A DNA stretch of 64,000 nt. Source: an uncultured Prevotella sp. (GTDB taxonomy: Bacteria > Bacteroidota > Bacteroidia > Bacteroidales > Bacteroidaceae). This document shows, piece after piece, positions 30,123 to 39,250 of the stretch. Within the stretch, counting starts at the first letter, position 1. Every line of letters starts with the position of its first letter. The notes under the pieces are model-generated. The model was not told the DNA's origin. It saw only the letters and a program-made list of their open reading frames with translations, and did not search any database. The stretch spans positions 1 through 64,000 of the forward strand of contig CAJOFE010000034.1 of NCBI GenBank assembly GCA_905233825.1, given 5' to 3'. A program made the position numbers and the translations under genes.

Positions 30123-31100
30123 ATGGGCCGTTTTTTCAAAAATATCAGGCGTTTCCTGTTTGGCTGGGCCAACAGGGAATTCCTGATTTTTCTGTTTTTC
30201 TTAGTCATAGCAGGCATCTTCTGGCTTCTGACAACACTCAACGAGAGCTTTGAACAGGAAGTGAAGATGCCCGTGAGGTTCGTGAATGTACCCAAGAACG
30301 TGGTCATCACCAGCGGAGAAGAAGACACCCTTCGCGTCACCGTGCGCGACAAGGGTATCAGCCTCATCACCTACCTCTACAACAAAGAACAGCAGCCCAT
30401 TGACATCGACTTCTACCGCTTCACGCAGAACAACGGCCGAGGCACCGTGCCCACCAGCGACTTGCTGCGCCTCATCAACGCCAAGCTTCCCGCATCGGCA
30501 AAAGCCATTAGCGTCAAGCCCGATACCGAGGTATTCTTCTACAATAACGGAGAGAAGAAGATTGTGCCCATAGAATTTCAAGGACAGGTAGAGCCCGACA
30601 TGCTCTATTTCATCTCGCACATCACCTACATTCCCGACAGCGTCACCGTCTTCACCTCTAAGGACAACTTCAACAACATTGCGAAGGTCGTCACAGAGCC
30701 TATTCACCACAAAGGCTTCCGCGACTCACTCATCGTCACGGCCCGCCTGCAGAAGAAGGAGGGTGTGAAGATAGTGCCCGACAAAGTCACCGTCTGCTTC
30801 TACACCGACATGCTCACCGAAGTCAGCATCGACAACGTGCCCATCGTGGGCATCAACATGCCCGAGGGAAAGACTCTCCGCACTTTCCCAGCCAAAGTAA
30901 CCGTGAGCTTCGTCACCGGTATGAAGAACTACCAGACTATGACGCCAAGCGACTTCCTCATCGTGGCCGATTACAACGAACTGAAAGCCGACTCTACGGC
31001 AAAGTGCAACATCTACCTGCGCCGACAGCCTGAGGGCGTCCAGCGTGTCAGGTTAGAGACCGACCAAGTCGATTACCTCATAGAAGAACAGCAGCCATGA
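30123..31100 (+). CDS. YbbR-like domain protein, membrane-anchored
   Basis: 325 residues. Inner-membrane anchor near residues 19-38 (FLIFLFFLVIAGIFWLLTTL), then an extracytoplasmic part with repeated beta domains of the YbbR/CdaR type (VPKNVVITSGEEDTLRVTVRDKG; EFQGQVEPDMLYFISHITYIPDSVTVF; VPIVGINMPEGKTLRTFPAKVTVSF). In other phyla YbbR-domain proteins regulate cell-envelope enzymes or di-AMP cyclase; no cyclase gene is next to this one. It overlaps coaE by 4 bp, indicating translational coupling. Confidence 0.88.
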   Translation: MGRFFKNIRRFLFGWANREFLIFLFFLVIAGIFWLLTTLNESFEQEVKMPVRFVNVPKNVVITSGEEDTLRVTVRDKGISLITYLYNKEQQPIDIDFYRFTQNNGRGTVPTSDLLRLINAKLPASAKAISVKPDTEVFFYNNGEKKIVPIEFQGQVEPDMLYFISHITYIPDSVTVFTSKDNFNNIAKVVTEPIHHKGFRDSLIVTARLQKKEGVKIVPDKVTVCFYTDMLTEVSIDNVPIVGINMPEGKTLRTFPAKVTVSFVTGMKNYQTMTPSDFLIVADYNELKADSTAKCNIYLRRQPEGVQRVRLETDQVDYLIEEQQP

Positions 31101-31648
31101 AGCGCATTGCCATTACCGGAGGCATCGGCAGCGGCAAGAGCTATGTCTGCCGTCTGCTTGAACAGCAAGGCATCAAAGTTTATGACTGCGATGCTGCCGC
31201 CAAGCGCCTCATCCGTACCTCGCCGGAACTGCGGCGCCAGCTGTCAGATCTTATCGGCTCACTCAAGAAAGCCGACATCTCCCGTTTCTTGTTGGCCTCT
31301 GAGGAGAATGCCCAGGCCATCGACGCCATCGTCCACCCCGCTGTAGCTGATGACTTCCTACGAAGCGGACTCCAATGGCTGGAAAGCGCCATCCTCTTCC
31401 AGTCGGGCTTCGACCGCCGCGTGCCTTTCGATGCCGTCATTGTCGTTACCGCCCCCGAGGAGGTACGCATCCGTCGCATCATGCTGCGCGACAATATTAG
31501 CCGCGAGAAAGCCAGCGAATGGATTGCCCGCCAGTGGCCACAGGAAGACGTTCGCCAACGTGCCGACTACGAAATCATCAACGACGGCAAGCAACCCATA
31601 TCCCCCCAACTCGACCTCTTGCTCAAGTCACTTAACAATAAACTTTAA
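31097..31648 (+). CDS. coaE: Dephospho-CoA kinase
   Basis: 183 residues. Last step of coenzyme A synthesis. P-loop GGIGSGKSYVC (8-18), DCDAAAKRLI near 30, the IVHPAV motif near 77, and ESAILFQSGFD near 96 with the lid region RIMLRDNISREKASEWIARQ near 125. Shares ATGA with the preceding YbbR-like gene. The protein is slightly shorter than average but all motifs are present. Confidence 0.94.
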   Translation: MKRIAITGGIGSGKSYVCRLLEQQGIKVYDCDAAAKRLIRTSPELRRQLSDLIGSLKKADISRFLLASEENAQAIDAIVHPAVADDFLRSGLQWLESAILFQSGFDRRVPFDAVIVVTAPEEVRIRRIMLRDNISREKASEWIARQWPQEDVRQRADYEIINDGKQPISPQLDLLLKSLNNKL

Positions 31649-31669
31649 ACTTCAAAAAAACAAAATAAT

Positions 31670-32236
31670 ATGAAAAAAACCATTCTATCCATCGCCGGTA
31701 AGCCCGGCCTTTACAAGCTCATTTCTCAGGGAAAGAACAACCTCATCGTCGAGGCCCTCGACGCTACCCACAAGCGCCAGCCCGCCTTCGGTTCCGAGCG
31801 CATTACCTCTCTGTCAGACATCGCCATGTTTACAGAAACCGACGACGTGCCCCTCATGGACGTCCTCGAAAGCCTGAAGACCTTAGAACAGGGCAAGAAG
31901 TCGGCCCTCGACCTGAAGAAAGCCTCCGGCGATGACCTGCGCGAGTATTTCGCCAAGGTGCTCCCCAACTTCGACCGCGAGCGTGTACATACCAGCGACA
32001 TCAAGAAACTCCTGCAATGGTACAACATCCTCATCGAGAATGGCATTACCGACTTCAAGGAGGAGGAAGAGGAAGCCCAGCCCACTGAGGCACCTGCCGA
32101 GGAGAAACCCGAACCCAAAGTCTCCATGCCCAAGGCCCCGAAAGCCGAGGCCAAGGTAAGAGAGCCCAAAGCCCCCAAGGCTGACTCCAAAGCCAAGACT
32201 ACAAAGGTAAAAACCGCGAAACCCAAGGCAAAGTAA
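31670..32236 (+). CDS. DUF5606 family protein
   Basis: 188 residues. The conserved part covers residues 1-130 (MKKTILSIAGKPGLYKLISQGKNN and LKKASGDDLREYFAKVLPNFDRERVHTSDIKKLLQWYNIL), a family restricted to Bacteroidota with no firm function. The C-terminal 55 residues are a low-complexity Lys/Ala/Pro tail (KAPKAEAKVREPKAPKADSK), typical of nucleic-acid or ribosome-associated tails, which is only suggestive. Last gene of the nusB operon; a hairpin terminator follows at 32280. Confidence 0.88.
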   Translation: MKKTILSIAGKPGLYKLISQGKNNLIVEALDATHKRQPAFGSERITSLSDIAMFTETDDVPLMDVLESLKTLEQGKKSALDLKKASGDDLREYFAKVLPNFDRERVHTSDIKKLLQWYNILIENGITDFKEEEEEAQPTEAPAEEKPEPKVSMPKAPKAEAKVREPKAPKADSKAKTTKVKTAKPKAK

Positions 32237-32279
32237 TCCCCTAACGGATAGCCTTTAGTTCCGTAACACCAACGCATCA

Positions 32280-32308
32280 AAAAGCCTCCCCGATGAAGGA
32301 AGGCTTTT
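32280..32308 (+). terminator. Terminator of the nusB-coaE operon
   Basis: AAAAGCCT (32280-32287) pairs with AGGCTTTT (32301-32308), with 13 bases between and T-rich sequence after. Confidence 0.75.
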
Positions 32309-32315
32309 ACTTTTC

Positions 32316-32420
32316 TTACCGAGCTGCCTCCTTTTTCAAACGAGCGAGCCGCTATTTTAAAAAAGGAGGGCGCTATTTTCAACGAGCGACGTGCTCTTTT
32401 CGTTTTGGAGCGTCCATTAT
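32316..32420 (+). repeat. Dispersed element A with 21-bp internal period, copy 3 (short)
   Basis: GAGCTGCCTCCTTTTTCAAA is followed by units of about 21 bp (GAGCGAGCCGCTATTTTAAA, GGCGCTATTTTCAACGAGCG, GTGCTCTTTTCG). Only the core matches the copies at 9557-9650 and 24241-24320; the outer flanks are missing. Confidence 0.7.
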
Positions 32421-32451
32421 AAATTTAGAAAAGACATCTATCTGTGCGAAA

Positions 32452-32473
32452 CTGGAAAAGGTGCCTTTTCCAG
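32452..32473 (-). terminator. Hairpin after the small membrane-anchored gene
   Basis: CTGGAAAAG (32452-32460) and CTTTTCCAG (32465-32473) form a perfect 9-bp stem with a 4-base loop, 30 bp beyond the minus-strand stop at 32503. Confidence 0.6.
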
Positions 32474-32502
32474 TAGTGTTCCAGAAGTACGTTGGCGTGA
32501 CT

Positions 32503-32883
32503 TTATTCTTTGATGGCTTCCACGTCGTCAAGGAAAGGAGTGGTGATTTCCTCGCCCCGCTCGATGATGGTCTGGCGGAAGCGCATAGCCACGTTCTTCT
32601 TGGCATCGAGGTAGAGGTTGCGCTTCTGGGCCTCATAGTCGCCACCGTCCTTCACGGGCGTCCACTTTACGGCTTCAAGGACGAGGGTGAGCGAGTCGAT
32701 GTTGGCCTCGGGCTGCTGCACCTTGGCCTCCAGGTCGTTGAGCAGGATGCTAAGTTCTTCGTACTGGGTATCAACGGGAGTCTTCACGTCCTCGGCAGTT
32801 GCCGTTGGACGCAGGAGGAAATAGCCACCAGCGGCCGCTGCTGCTGCCACCGCTACTCCACCAAATAATGCTGATTTCTTCAT
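32503..32883 (-). CDS. Small membrane-anchored protein of unknown function
   Basis: 126 residues. Starts MKKSALFGGVAVAAAAAAGGYFLL, a hydrophobic Ala-rich segment that could be a membrane anchor or signal, followed by a predicted helical region (TQYEELSILLNDLEAKVQQPEANIDSLTLVLEAVKW). I do not recognise a family. It lies 40 bp downstream of the two DUF4230 genes on the same strand and may be expressed with them. Confidence 0.7.
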   Translation of the reverse strand: MKKSALFGGVAVAAAAAAGGYFLLRPTATAEDVKTPVDTQYEELSILLNDLEAKVQQPEANIDSLTLVLEAVKWTPVKDGGDYEAQKRNLYLDAKKNVAMRFRQTIIERGEEITTPFLDDVEAIKE

Positions 32884-32923
32884 AGAGTTTGGGAATAAGA
32901 GTTAGGGATTAGAGGGGAAGGTA

Positions 32924-33499
32924 CTATTTAAAAATGGGAATGAGTCCGCATTGCTGCACAAAGGCGGTCAAGACTTCATGGGCGTTGACCGTTGCTTTTT
33001 GACGGTTGGCAGGAGTGTCGTATTTGCTCTTGACTTTCTGTTCGACAATGCTGATGGCGTGAGCAGCATCATAGTTTGCCACCTCGACCTCGCAGAGCAG
33101 CCGTCCGCCCTGTGCCATCTGCACATAGCGTAATTGTGGCATACGCACCACAACGGTGTCGGTGCCGGCAATGGGCTCGTAGTGCACGCTATCCATATCG
33201 AGGACATAGCTCACCTGCATGCGCATGGTCTGCACGGCCTTGTAGTATTTGCGAGAGAAAAAGCCCACCTTTTCCACGTTGTCGATGGTATAATCCTCGG
33301 TGATGGCGGTAAAGGCATAGAGCTCGCCAATGGGTTTGACGCTCTCAATGACTATCGGCGTGGGCTGGATGGTGATGTCTTCATCGTCCTGCGCATCGAT
33401 GCACCGTACCACAAAATAGGCGACAGCCAGCAGACAGGCCACCTTCACCAAAGTGGTGAGCGGCAAGCGGCTGATGTTGAATGAGGCATCCTTCTTCAT
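32924..33499 (-). CDS. DUF4230 family protein, paralogue 1
   Basis: 191 residues from ATG 33499 (MKKDASFNISRLP). One N-terminal membrane span (LVKVACLLAVAYFVV near 17-31), then an extracytoplasmic DUF4230 region (IGELYAFTAITEDYTIDNVEKVGFFSRKYY, VSYVLDMDSVHYEPIAGTDTVVVRMPQL). The ending LTAFVQQCGLIPIFK resembles the ending of the upstream gene (LQQMGLKPVFTN), so the two are tandem paralogues. Function unknown. Confidence 0.82.
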   Translation of the reverse strand: MKKDASFNISRLPLTTLVKVACLLAVAYFVVRCIDAQDDEDITIQPTPIVIESVKPIGELYAFTAITEDYTIDNVEKVGFFSRKYYKAVQTMRMQVSYVLDMDSVHYEPIAGTDTVVVRMPQLRYVQMAQGGRLLCEVEVANYDAAHAISIVEQKVKSKYDTPANRQKATVNAHEVLTAFVQQCGLIPIFK

Positions 33500-33506
33500 G
33501 GCAGTA

Positions 33507-34139
33507 TCAGTTGGTAAAGACAGGCTTGAGCCCCATCTGCTGGAGCATGGAACGGAAGATGGCACGGGTGTTGCCCTGAATCTCGGTGCGGAGACTGTTA
33601 AACAGTGTGGAGTCGGCCATCACCTCGTCCACCACCTTGTTCTTGATGGTCTGCATGGTCTGCTCGCCCACCTCGTCGCGCAGCCATCCGCTCATGGTTA
33701 CCACTTCGCGGCGATCGGTACGCATCTCCACATGGTAGTCGATGACTTCGGGCTCGGGCAAGTGTATCCTGACAACGTTGGACGTGTCGATGACGATATC
33801 GGCAGCCGTCAGCTTACGCATATCAACGCCATACTTGATGGTCATATCGACAGGCATGATACAGGCACGTCGTCCCAAGCGCCAGTTGGCAGGGTTGATG
33901 GTGGCCAGACGGGTTTCGGAATCGTAGATGCCCATGCGGCGCAGCGTCACCTCGGTAGTGGCCAGCTGTGCCTTGCTCTGGAAGAGTCCCAAAACCTCCT
34001 GCTTGTCAGGAGTCTTCTGCAGATACTCTTCCACGGGATCGGCCGTCTTGAAGAGCAACTGGGCAGCCACGACGACAACTACGCACCCGACCAAGGCCAG
34101 GGCGTAGTTGCGTAGTGTTCTTTTGTCCAGACTATTCAC
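33507..34139 (-). CDS. DUF4230 family protein, paralogue 2
   Basis: 210 residues. Membrane span near 12-30 (ALALVGCVVVVVAAQLL), then a DUF4230-like extracytoplasmic region (AQLATTEVTLRRMGIYDSE, MPVDMTIKYGVDMRKLTAADIVIDTSNVVRIHLPEPEV). It lies 7 bp upstream of its paralogue, so both are almost certainly cotranscribed. No catalytic motif was seen; a scaffold or envelope role is possible but unproven. Confidence 0.82.
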   Translation of the reverse strand: MNSLDKRTLRNYALALVGCVVVVVAAQLLFKTADPVEEYLQKTPDKQEVLGLFQSKAQLATTEVTLRRMGIYDSETRLATINPANWRLGRRACIMPVDMTIKYGVDMRKLTAADIVIDTSNVVRIHLPEPEVIDYHVEMRTDRREVVTMSGWLRDEVGEQTMQTIKNKVVDEVMADSTLFNSLRTEIQGNTRAIFRSMLQQMGLKPVFTN

Positions 34140-34172
34140 TCTTCACTATTCACTTTTCATTAGCGAAGCGCA

Positions 34173-35918
34173 TCAAAGTCCCAGGCTCTTCTTCAGGGCC
34201 TCAATCTTCACTTCGGCCTCTTTGCTGCAACGCTCGTAGTCGGCAGCACCCTTGAAGGAAGCATCCTTGACCTCGGTGTAGAACTTGATCTTCGGCTCGG
34301 TGCCTGAAGGACGCACGGAAACCTTCGTACCATCCTCGCAGAACCACTGGAGCACGTTCGAGGTGTCAGGCATGTTCAGCTTGGTCACATTACCCTGGGC
34401 ATCCTTGGCCTCCAGCGTCTTATAGTCTTTCCATAGGCAAACCTTAGAGCCACCCAGCTCCTGAGGAGGATTGGCGCGGAAGTCGGTCATCATCTGCTTA
34501 ATCTCATCGGCACCGGTCTTGCCCGGACGTACCACATTGATGGTCACCTCCTTCGAGAAGCCGTATTCCTTATAGATATTCATGAGCAGGTCGTAGAGCG
34601 TCATGCCGTTATCACGGGCCCAGGCTGCAATCTCGCAGATAAGACAGATGGAGGCTGGTGAATCCTTGTCGCGTACCTTGTCGAACGGCAGGAAGCCGAA
34701 CGACTCCTCGCCACCGCCTATATACTTCTTCTTGCCCTCGGAGACACGGATCTCGTTGGCAATCCACTTGAAGCCTGTGTAGCAGTCGCGATATTCCACG
34801 CCGTTCTTCTTGGCAATCTCGGCAATGACCTCGGTAGTCACGATGGTCTTCACGAGGAACTCGTTGCCCTTCAGCTGGCCGAGCTTCTTCTTGTTGGCGA
34901 TGATATACCACGAGAACATCATGCAGGTCTGGTTGCCGTTGAGGATCTCCCACTCGCCTTTCGGGTTGCGGCAGACGATGGCCAAACGGTCGGCATCAGG
35001 GTCGGAAGCAATGACGAGGTCGGCATTGAGCTTCGTACCGAGCTTCATGCCTAGGGTCATAGCCTCGGCATTCTCAGGATTGGGCGACACGACAGTGGGG
35101 AAGTTGCCGTCTATGACCATCTGCTCGGGCACCACGTGGATGTTCTGGAAGCCCCATGAGCGCAGGGCCATCGGGATAATAACGCGACCCGTGCCGTGCA
35201 TGGGCGAATAGACGATATTGAGGTCTTTCTGGCGGAGGATGACGTCCTGATCGACCATAGCCTCCTTGACGGCCTGGATGTAGTCCCAGTCCATCTCACC
35301 ACCGATAGGGATGATGAGGTCCTTGTTGCCCTCGAATTTCACATCCTCGATCTTCACCTTGTTCACTTCGTCGATGATGCCCTTGTCGTGGGGAGCCAGC
35401 ACCTGAGCACCGTCGTCCCAGTAGGCCTTGTAGCCATTATATTCACGGGGATTATGCGAAGCGGTGACATTGACACCAGCCTGACACTTCAGCTGACGGA
35501 TAGCGAACGAGATTTCCGGCGTGGGACGCAGGCTCTCGAAGAGATAGACCTTGATGCCGTTGGCCGAGAAGATGTCGGCTACGGTCTCGGCAAACATACG
35601 TCCGTTGTTACGGCAGTCATGACCTACCACCACAGCACTCTGCTTGCCGGGGAAGGCCTTGTTGATATAGTTGGCAAAGCCCTGAGTGGCCATACCCACG
35701 ATATACTTGTTCATGCGGTTGGTGCCAGCACCCATGATGCCACGCAGACCACCTGTGCCAAATTCCAGGTTCTGATAGAAGGCATCTATCAAAGCTGCCT
35801 TGTCAGGATTGTCGAGCATAGCCTGAACTTCCTTACGTGTCTCCTCGTCAAAGGCCGGAGAAAGCCACTGCTTGGCCAGTGCCTCGCACTGTGCGATAAG
35901 CTGAGTGTTATTTTCCAT
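34173..35918 (-). CDS. Alpha-D-phosphohexomutase (phosphoglucomutase/phosphomannomutase)
   Basis: 581 residues, the long family with about 580 residues. Interconverts hexose 1- and 6-phosphates. The catalytic phosphoserine loop is VTASHNPREYNGYK near residue 150, the metal loop is ASDPDADRLAI near 310, the sugar-binding loop is GGEESFGFL near 400, and the phosphate-binding loop is RPSGTEPKIKFY near 545. GTGGLRGIMGAGTNRMN near 53 is typical of this subgroup. It follows nqrF by 32 bp on the same strand, possibly by chance. Confidence 0.94.
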   Translation of the reverse strand: MENNTQLIAQCEALAKQWLSPAFDEETRKEVQAMLDNPDKAALIDAFYQNLEFGTGGLRGIMGAGTNRMNKYIVGMATQGFANYINKAFPGKQSAVVVGHDCRNNGRMFAETVADIFSANGIKVYLFESLRPTPEISFAIRQLKCQAGVNVTASHNPREYNGYKAYWDDGAQVLAPHDKGIIDEVNKVKIEDVKFEGNKDLIIPIGGEMDWDYIQAVKEAMVDQDVILRQKDLNIVYSPMHGTGRVIIPMALRSWGFQNIHVVPEQMVIDGNFPTVVSPNPENAEAMTLGMKLGTKLNADLVIASDPDADRLAIVCRNPKGEWEILNGNQTCMMFSWYIIANKKKLGQLKGNEFLVKTIVTTEVIAEIAKKNGVEYRDCYTGFKWIANEIRVSEGKKKYIGGGEESFGFLPFDKVRDKDSPASICLICEIAAWARDNGMTLYDLLMNIYKEYGFSKEVTINVVRPGKTGADEIKQMMTDFRANPPQELGGSKVCLWKDYKTLEAKDAQGNVTKLNMPDTSNVLQWFCEDGTKVSVRPSGTEPKIKFYTEVKDASFKGAADYERCSKEAEVKIEALKKSLGL

Positions 35919-35950
35919 ATTCGTATAATTTTAGGTTTATGATGTTACTA

Positions 35951-37219
35951 TTATCCACCGAAGTTATCGTACATGATGCTCTCGGGATCGACACCGAGAG
36001 AGTCGAGCATATCGACGACAGCCTTCGACATGGGGCCAGGGCCGCACATGTAGTACTCGATGTCCTCGGGAGCCTCGTGATCCTTCAGGTAGGTGTTGAA
36101 CATGACCTGATGGACGAAGCCCGGCGTGTATTTCACACCAGCAGCATCGGCAGCAGGATCGGGACGGTCGAGAGCCAAGTGGAAGTGGAAGTTGGGATAC
36201 TCCTTCTCCAAGCCCAGGAAGTCGTCAAGGTAGAACACCTCATTCAGGGCACGAGCACCATAGAAGTAGTGCATCTCACGATCAGTGGTGTGCAGCGTCT
36301 TGGTCATGTGCATGATCTGTGCACGCAGCGGAGCCATACCGGCGCCACCGCCTACCCATATCATCTCCTTCTTCGAATCGAAGTGGGGATGGAAGTCGCC
36401 GAAGGGACCGCTCATGATGACCTTATCGCCGGGTTTCAGCGAGAAGATGTACGACGATGCAATACCAGGATTGACCTCCATGAAGCCGCTCTTGTCAGCC
36501 TTGAACGGCGGTGTGGCAATACGCACGGTGAGCATGAACACGTCACCCTCAGCCGGATAGTTGGCCATTGAGTAGGCACGGATGGTGGGCTCGGGGTTCT
36601 TACACTTCAGCGGGAAGAGTCCGAACTTCTCCCAGCTGGGCAGATACTCATCACCTATGAGGCTCTTGTCGAAGTCCTTGTCGTAATCTATGCAGTCGAA
36701 CTGAGGAATCTTGATCTGAGCGTAGGAGCCAGGCAGGAAGTCCATGTGCTCACCAGCGGGCAGCTGCACCTTGAACTCCTTGATGAACGTAGCCACATTC
36801 TTGTTGGAGATGACGGTGCACTCGTACTCCTTGACACCGAGGATACTCTCATTGACATGTATCTTCAGGTCGCCCTTCACCTTGCATTGACAGCCCAGGC
36901 GCCAGTGATCCTTGATCTGCTTGCGGGTGAAGTGGGGTTTTTCAGAGTCGAGGATTTCTCCCCCACCCTCCAGGACCTGCACCTTGCATTGTCCGCAGGA
37001 GGCCTTACCACCACAGGCAGAAGGCAGGAAGATGCCGTTCTCGTTGAGCGTTGCCATCAGGTTATTGCCCTGAGCCACGGAAATGGTGCGGTCACCATTA
37101 ATCTCAATATTCACGTTGCCCGAGGGAGAAAGGTACTTCTTGGCCACGAGCAGGACGATGACAATGGCAATGATTGTCACTAGAAACACTAATATACTGT
37201 ATAATATAAACTGTGCCAT
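35951..37219 (-). CDS. nqrF: Na+-NQR subunit F (NADH dehydrogenase, FAD and 2Fe-2S)
   Basis: 422 residues. Electron entry subunit: accepts hydride from NADH on FAD and passes electrons to a [2Fe-2S] cluster. Membrane anchor at residues 5-27; ferredoxin-domain cysteines Cys69, Cys75, Cys78 and Cys110; FAD-binding [11 protein letters not shown] near 215; NAD-binding [12 protein letters not shown] near 287; and C-terminal [13 protein letters not shown]. Last gene of nqrABCDEF, 6 bp after nqrE. Confidence 0.97.
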   Translation of the reverse strand: MAQFILYSILVFLVTIIAIVIVLLVAKKYLSPSGNVNIEINGDRTISVAQGNNLMATLNENGIFLPSACGGKASCGQCKVQVLEGGGEILDSEKPHFTRKQIKDHWRLGCQCKVKGDLKIHVNESILGVKEYECTVISNKNVATFIKEFKVQLPAGEHMDFLPGSYAQIKIPQFDCIDYDKDFDKSLIGDEYLPSWEKFGLFPLKCKNPEPTIRAYSMANYPAEGDVFMLTVRIATPPFKADKSGFMEVNPGIASSYIFSLKPGDKVIMSGPFGDFHPHFDSKKEMIWVGGGAGMAPLRAQIMHMTKTLHTTDREMHYFYGARALNEVFYLDDFLGLEKEYPNFHFHLALDRPDPAADAAGVKYTPGFVHQVMFNTYLKDHEAPEDIEYYMCGPGPMSKAVVDMLDSLGVDPESIMYDNFGG

Positions 37220-37225
37220 AATCCT

Positions 37226-37849
37226 TTAGATGTTTAAGCCCGAGAAGCACATCATGGCCATAGCCATGAGTCCCACGGTGATGAATGTAATACCCAGTCC
37301 CTGGAGCGGCTTCGGCACGTCGCAGTACTGCATCTTCTCACGGATAGCCCCCAACGAGACGATGGCCAGCGTCCAACCGATACCCGAGCCGACGGCATAG
37401 ACCATCGCATCCCATACGCTGGTGATGGCTTGCGTGTTGGTGGGCTCCATGAGGATGCGCTGCTGCATGAAGAGCGAGGCACCCATGATGGCACAGTTCA
37501 CGGCGATGAGCGGCAGGAAGATGCCCAGAGCTGCATAGAGCGAGGGACTGTACTTCTCGACCACCATCTCCACCAACTGCACGATACCGGCAATGACGGC
37601 GATGAAGAGGATAAAGCTGAGGTAGCTCAGGTCCATACCGAAAATGCCATCGGCACCGAGCACCTTGGTCTGCAACAGATAGTTGACGGGCACGGTGACG
37701 AAGAGCACAAACGTCACGGCCAGTCCCAGTCCTAATGATGTCTTCACCGTCTTCGACACGGCTAAGTAAGAGCACATGCCGAGGAAGAAGGCAAATATCA
37801 TGTTATCGACGAAAATCGATCTGAAGAATAGACTTATTGCATGTTCCAT
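37226..37849 (-). CDS. nqrE: Na+-NQR subunit E
   Basis: 207 residues, six membrane spans, homologous to NqrD and RnfA/E. Helps form the Na+ path and, with NqrD, holds an intramembrane iron centre. Seen: FVDNMIFAFFLGMCSYLAVSKTV near 13-36 and AVNCAIMGASLFM near 116-128, with the conserved Cys residues of the iron site (Cys26 and Cys118). Located between nqrD and nqrF with 3-6 bp spacing. Confidence 0.96.
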   Translation of the reverse strand: MEHAISLFFRSIFVDNMIFAFFLGMCSYLAVSKTVKTSLGLGLAVTFVLFVTVPVNYLLQTKVLGADGIFGMDLSYLSFILFIAVIAGIVQLVEMVVEKYSPSLYAALGIFLPLIAVNCAIMGASLFMQQRILMEPTNTQAITSVWDAMVYAVGSGIGWTLAIVSLGAIREKMQYCDVPKPLQGLGITFITVGLMAMAMMCFSGLNI

Positions 37850-37852
37850 AAC

Positions 37853-38476
37853 TTATTTCTCCTTATAAAAGTATGCACGATGTACCCAAATCACAATTCC
37901 CACAAGAATGAGGGCCATAGCAGGCATCGTCATCATGCCGTTGTTGATGTAACCGGCTTCGTAGGCTCCGTCGGGAATAATCTGGAAACCTAAAAGCGAG
38001 CCACGCCCCAGCAGTTCACGTACGGCACCTACCACGACCAGTATCATAGCATAGCCCAGACCGTTGCCAATGCCGTCAAGGAACGAGGGCCAGGGCTTGT
38101 TCTGCATGGCGAAAGCCTCTAAGCGTCCCATCAGGATACAGTTGGTAATGATCAGTCCTACATAGACCGAGAGTTGCACACTGACATCATAGACGAATGC
38201 CTTAAGCACCTGCGACACGATGGTCACCAGGGCTGCCACTACCACAAGCTGCACCACGATGCGGATGCGGTTGGGAATCGTGTTGCGCAACAGAGATATA
38301 ATCACATTTGCAAAGGCCGTAATCACCGTCACGGCAAGTCCCATCACGATGGCGGGCTTCAGCTGACTGGTCACAGCCAGCGCCGAGCAGATGCCCAGCA
38401 CCTGCACAAGTATGGGATGGTCGAGGTTCAGCGGATTGGTCAGAGCCTCTTTATTCTGTTTACTGAATAATGCCAT
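37853..38476 (-). CDS. nqrD: Na+-NQR subunit D
   Basis: 207 residues, six membrane spans. Seen: NPLNLDHPILVQVLGICSALAVTSQLKPAIVMG at the N-terminus with the conserved Cys29, and LIITNCILMGRLEAFAM near 107-123 with Cys112. Partner of NqrE in the membrane core. Spacing 4 bp to nqrC and 3 bp to nqrE. Confidence 0.96.
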   Translation of the reverse strand: MALFSKQNKEALTNPLNLDHPILVQVLGICSALAVTSQLKPAIVMGLAVTVITAFANVIISLLRNTIPNRIRIVVQLVVVAALVTIVSQVLKAFVYDVSVQLSVYVGLIITNCILMGRLEAFAMQNKPWPSFLDGIGNGLGYAMILVVVGAVRELLGRGSLLGFQIIPDGAYEAGYINNGMMTMPAMALILVGIVIWVHRAYFYKEK

Positions 38477-38480
38477 AGTC

Positions 38481-39236
38481 TTACTCCTCCTCCTTTACTT
38501 TTCTTACTTTCAACATCTTCCCAAGTTCAGCATCACTGATGGAATCCTTACCCAGGTAACTCTTGATCAACATCTTCTCCAGTTCCCCTTCGTCCATGTC
38601 GAGGTCGTACTCACCAGTCCAGATGCCAAAAGTGCGCTTGATCATTTCGTCGACACCATTAGAGGTCAGGGTGGCACCCGTCACACAGTCGACCTGCGTC
38701 TCAGGATCTTCCACCTTCTTCACGATCGAGAGCACCACACGGTCTTTGCCATCCGGTCCTTCCCCGATGATGCGCTTACCAATGAACTTCTCCTGCCACT
38801 CCTGCGAGTCCTTGATCTCGGCACCAAGACCGGCTGTCTCAGACTCGTGGTTGAAGTAGGAACCATATACTTTGAAGTTCATGGTCTCCAGATCGAAGTG
38901 AGCAGCCATATAGCCACTGATACCACCCCAGAGTCCCATACCCTTCATCTCGAAGATCATGATAGGCTCATCGTTAATCTCTACCATTAGGATTTTCTGA
39001 CCTGCGAACTCCAACGTATCGTTAACGAGTTCAGCATACTTGGCTTCTGCGGCTGAACCGTCGAGATTACGGATGTTCAGTGAATAGAGCACCTGTTTCT
39101 TCATGTCAAGTTCAACGTTAGCATCCTGCTTGTCTTTCAGCGAGGACGAGACGAAAGCCAACAGGAAGGCCACGACAATCACCAGTATCGCACTATATAT
39201 TATAATGTACGTATTGCTATTTGTATTCAGCTTCAT
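38481..39236 (-). CDS. nqrC: Na+-NQR subunit C (covalent FMN)
   Basis: 251 residues. One membrane anchor (IIIYSAILVIVVAFLLAFVS, 11-30) and a periplasmic FMN-binding domain. The FMN attachment motif reads TGATLTS, with Thr189 as the likely phosphoester-linked residue. GLWGGISGYMA near 101 is the family's conserved glycine-rich segment. Located 14 bp after nqrB. Confidence 0.96.
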   Translation of the reverse strand: MKLNTNSNTYIIIYSAILVIVVAFLLAFVSSSLKDKQDANVELDMKKQVLYSLNIRNLDGSAAEAKYAELVNDTLEFAGQKILMVEINDEPIMIFEMKGMGLWGGISGYMAAHFDLETMNFKVYGSYFNHESETAGLGAEIKDSQEWQEKFIGKRIIGEGPDGKDRVVLSIVKKVEDPETQVDCVTGATLTSNGVDEMIKRTFGIWTGEYDLDMDEGELEKMLIKSYLGKDSISDAELGKMLKVRKVKEEE

Positions 39237-39250
39237 ATCTACAGTCCTCC

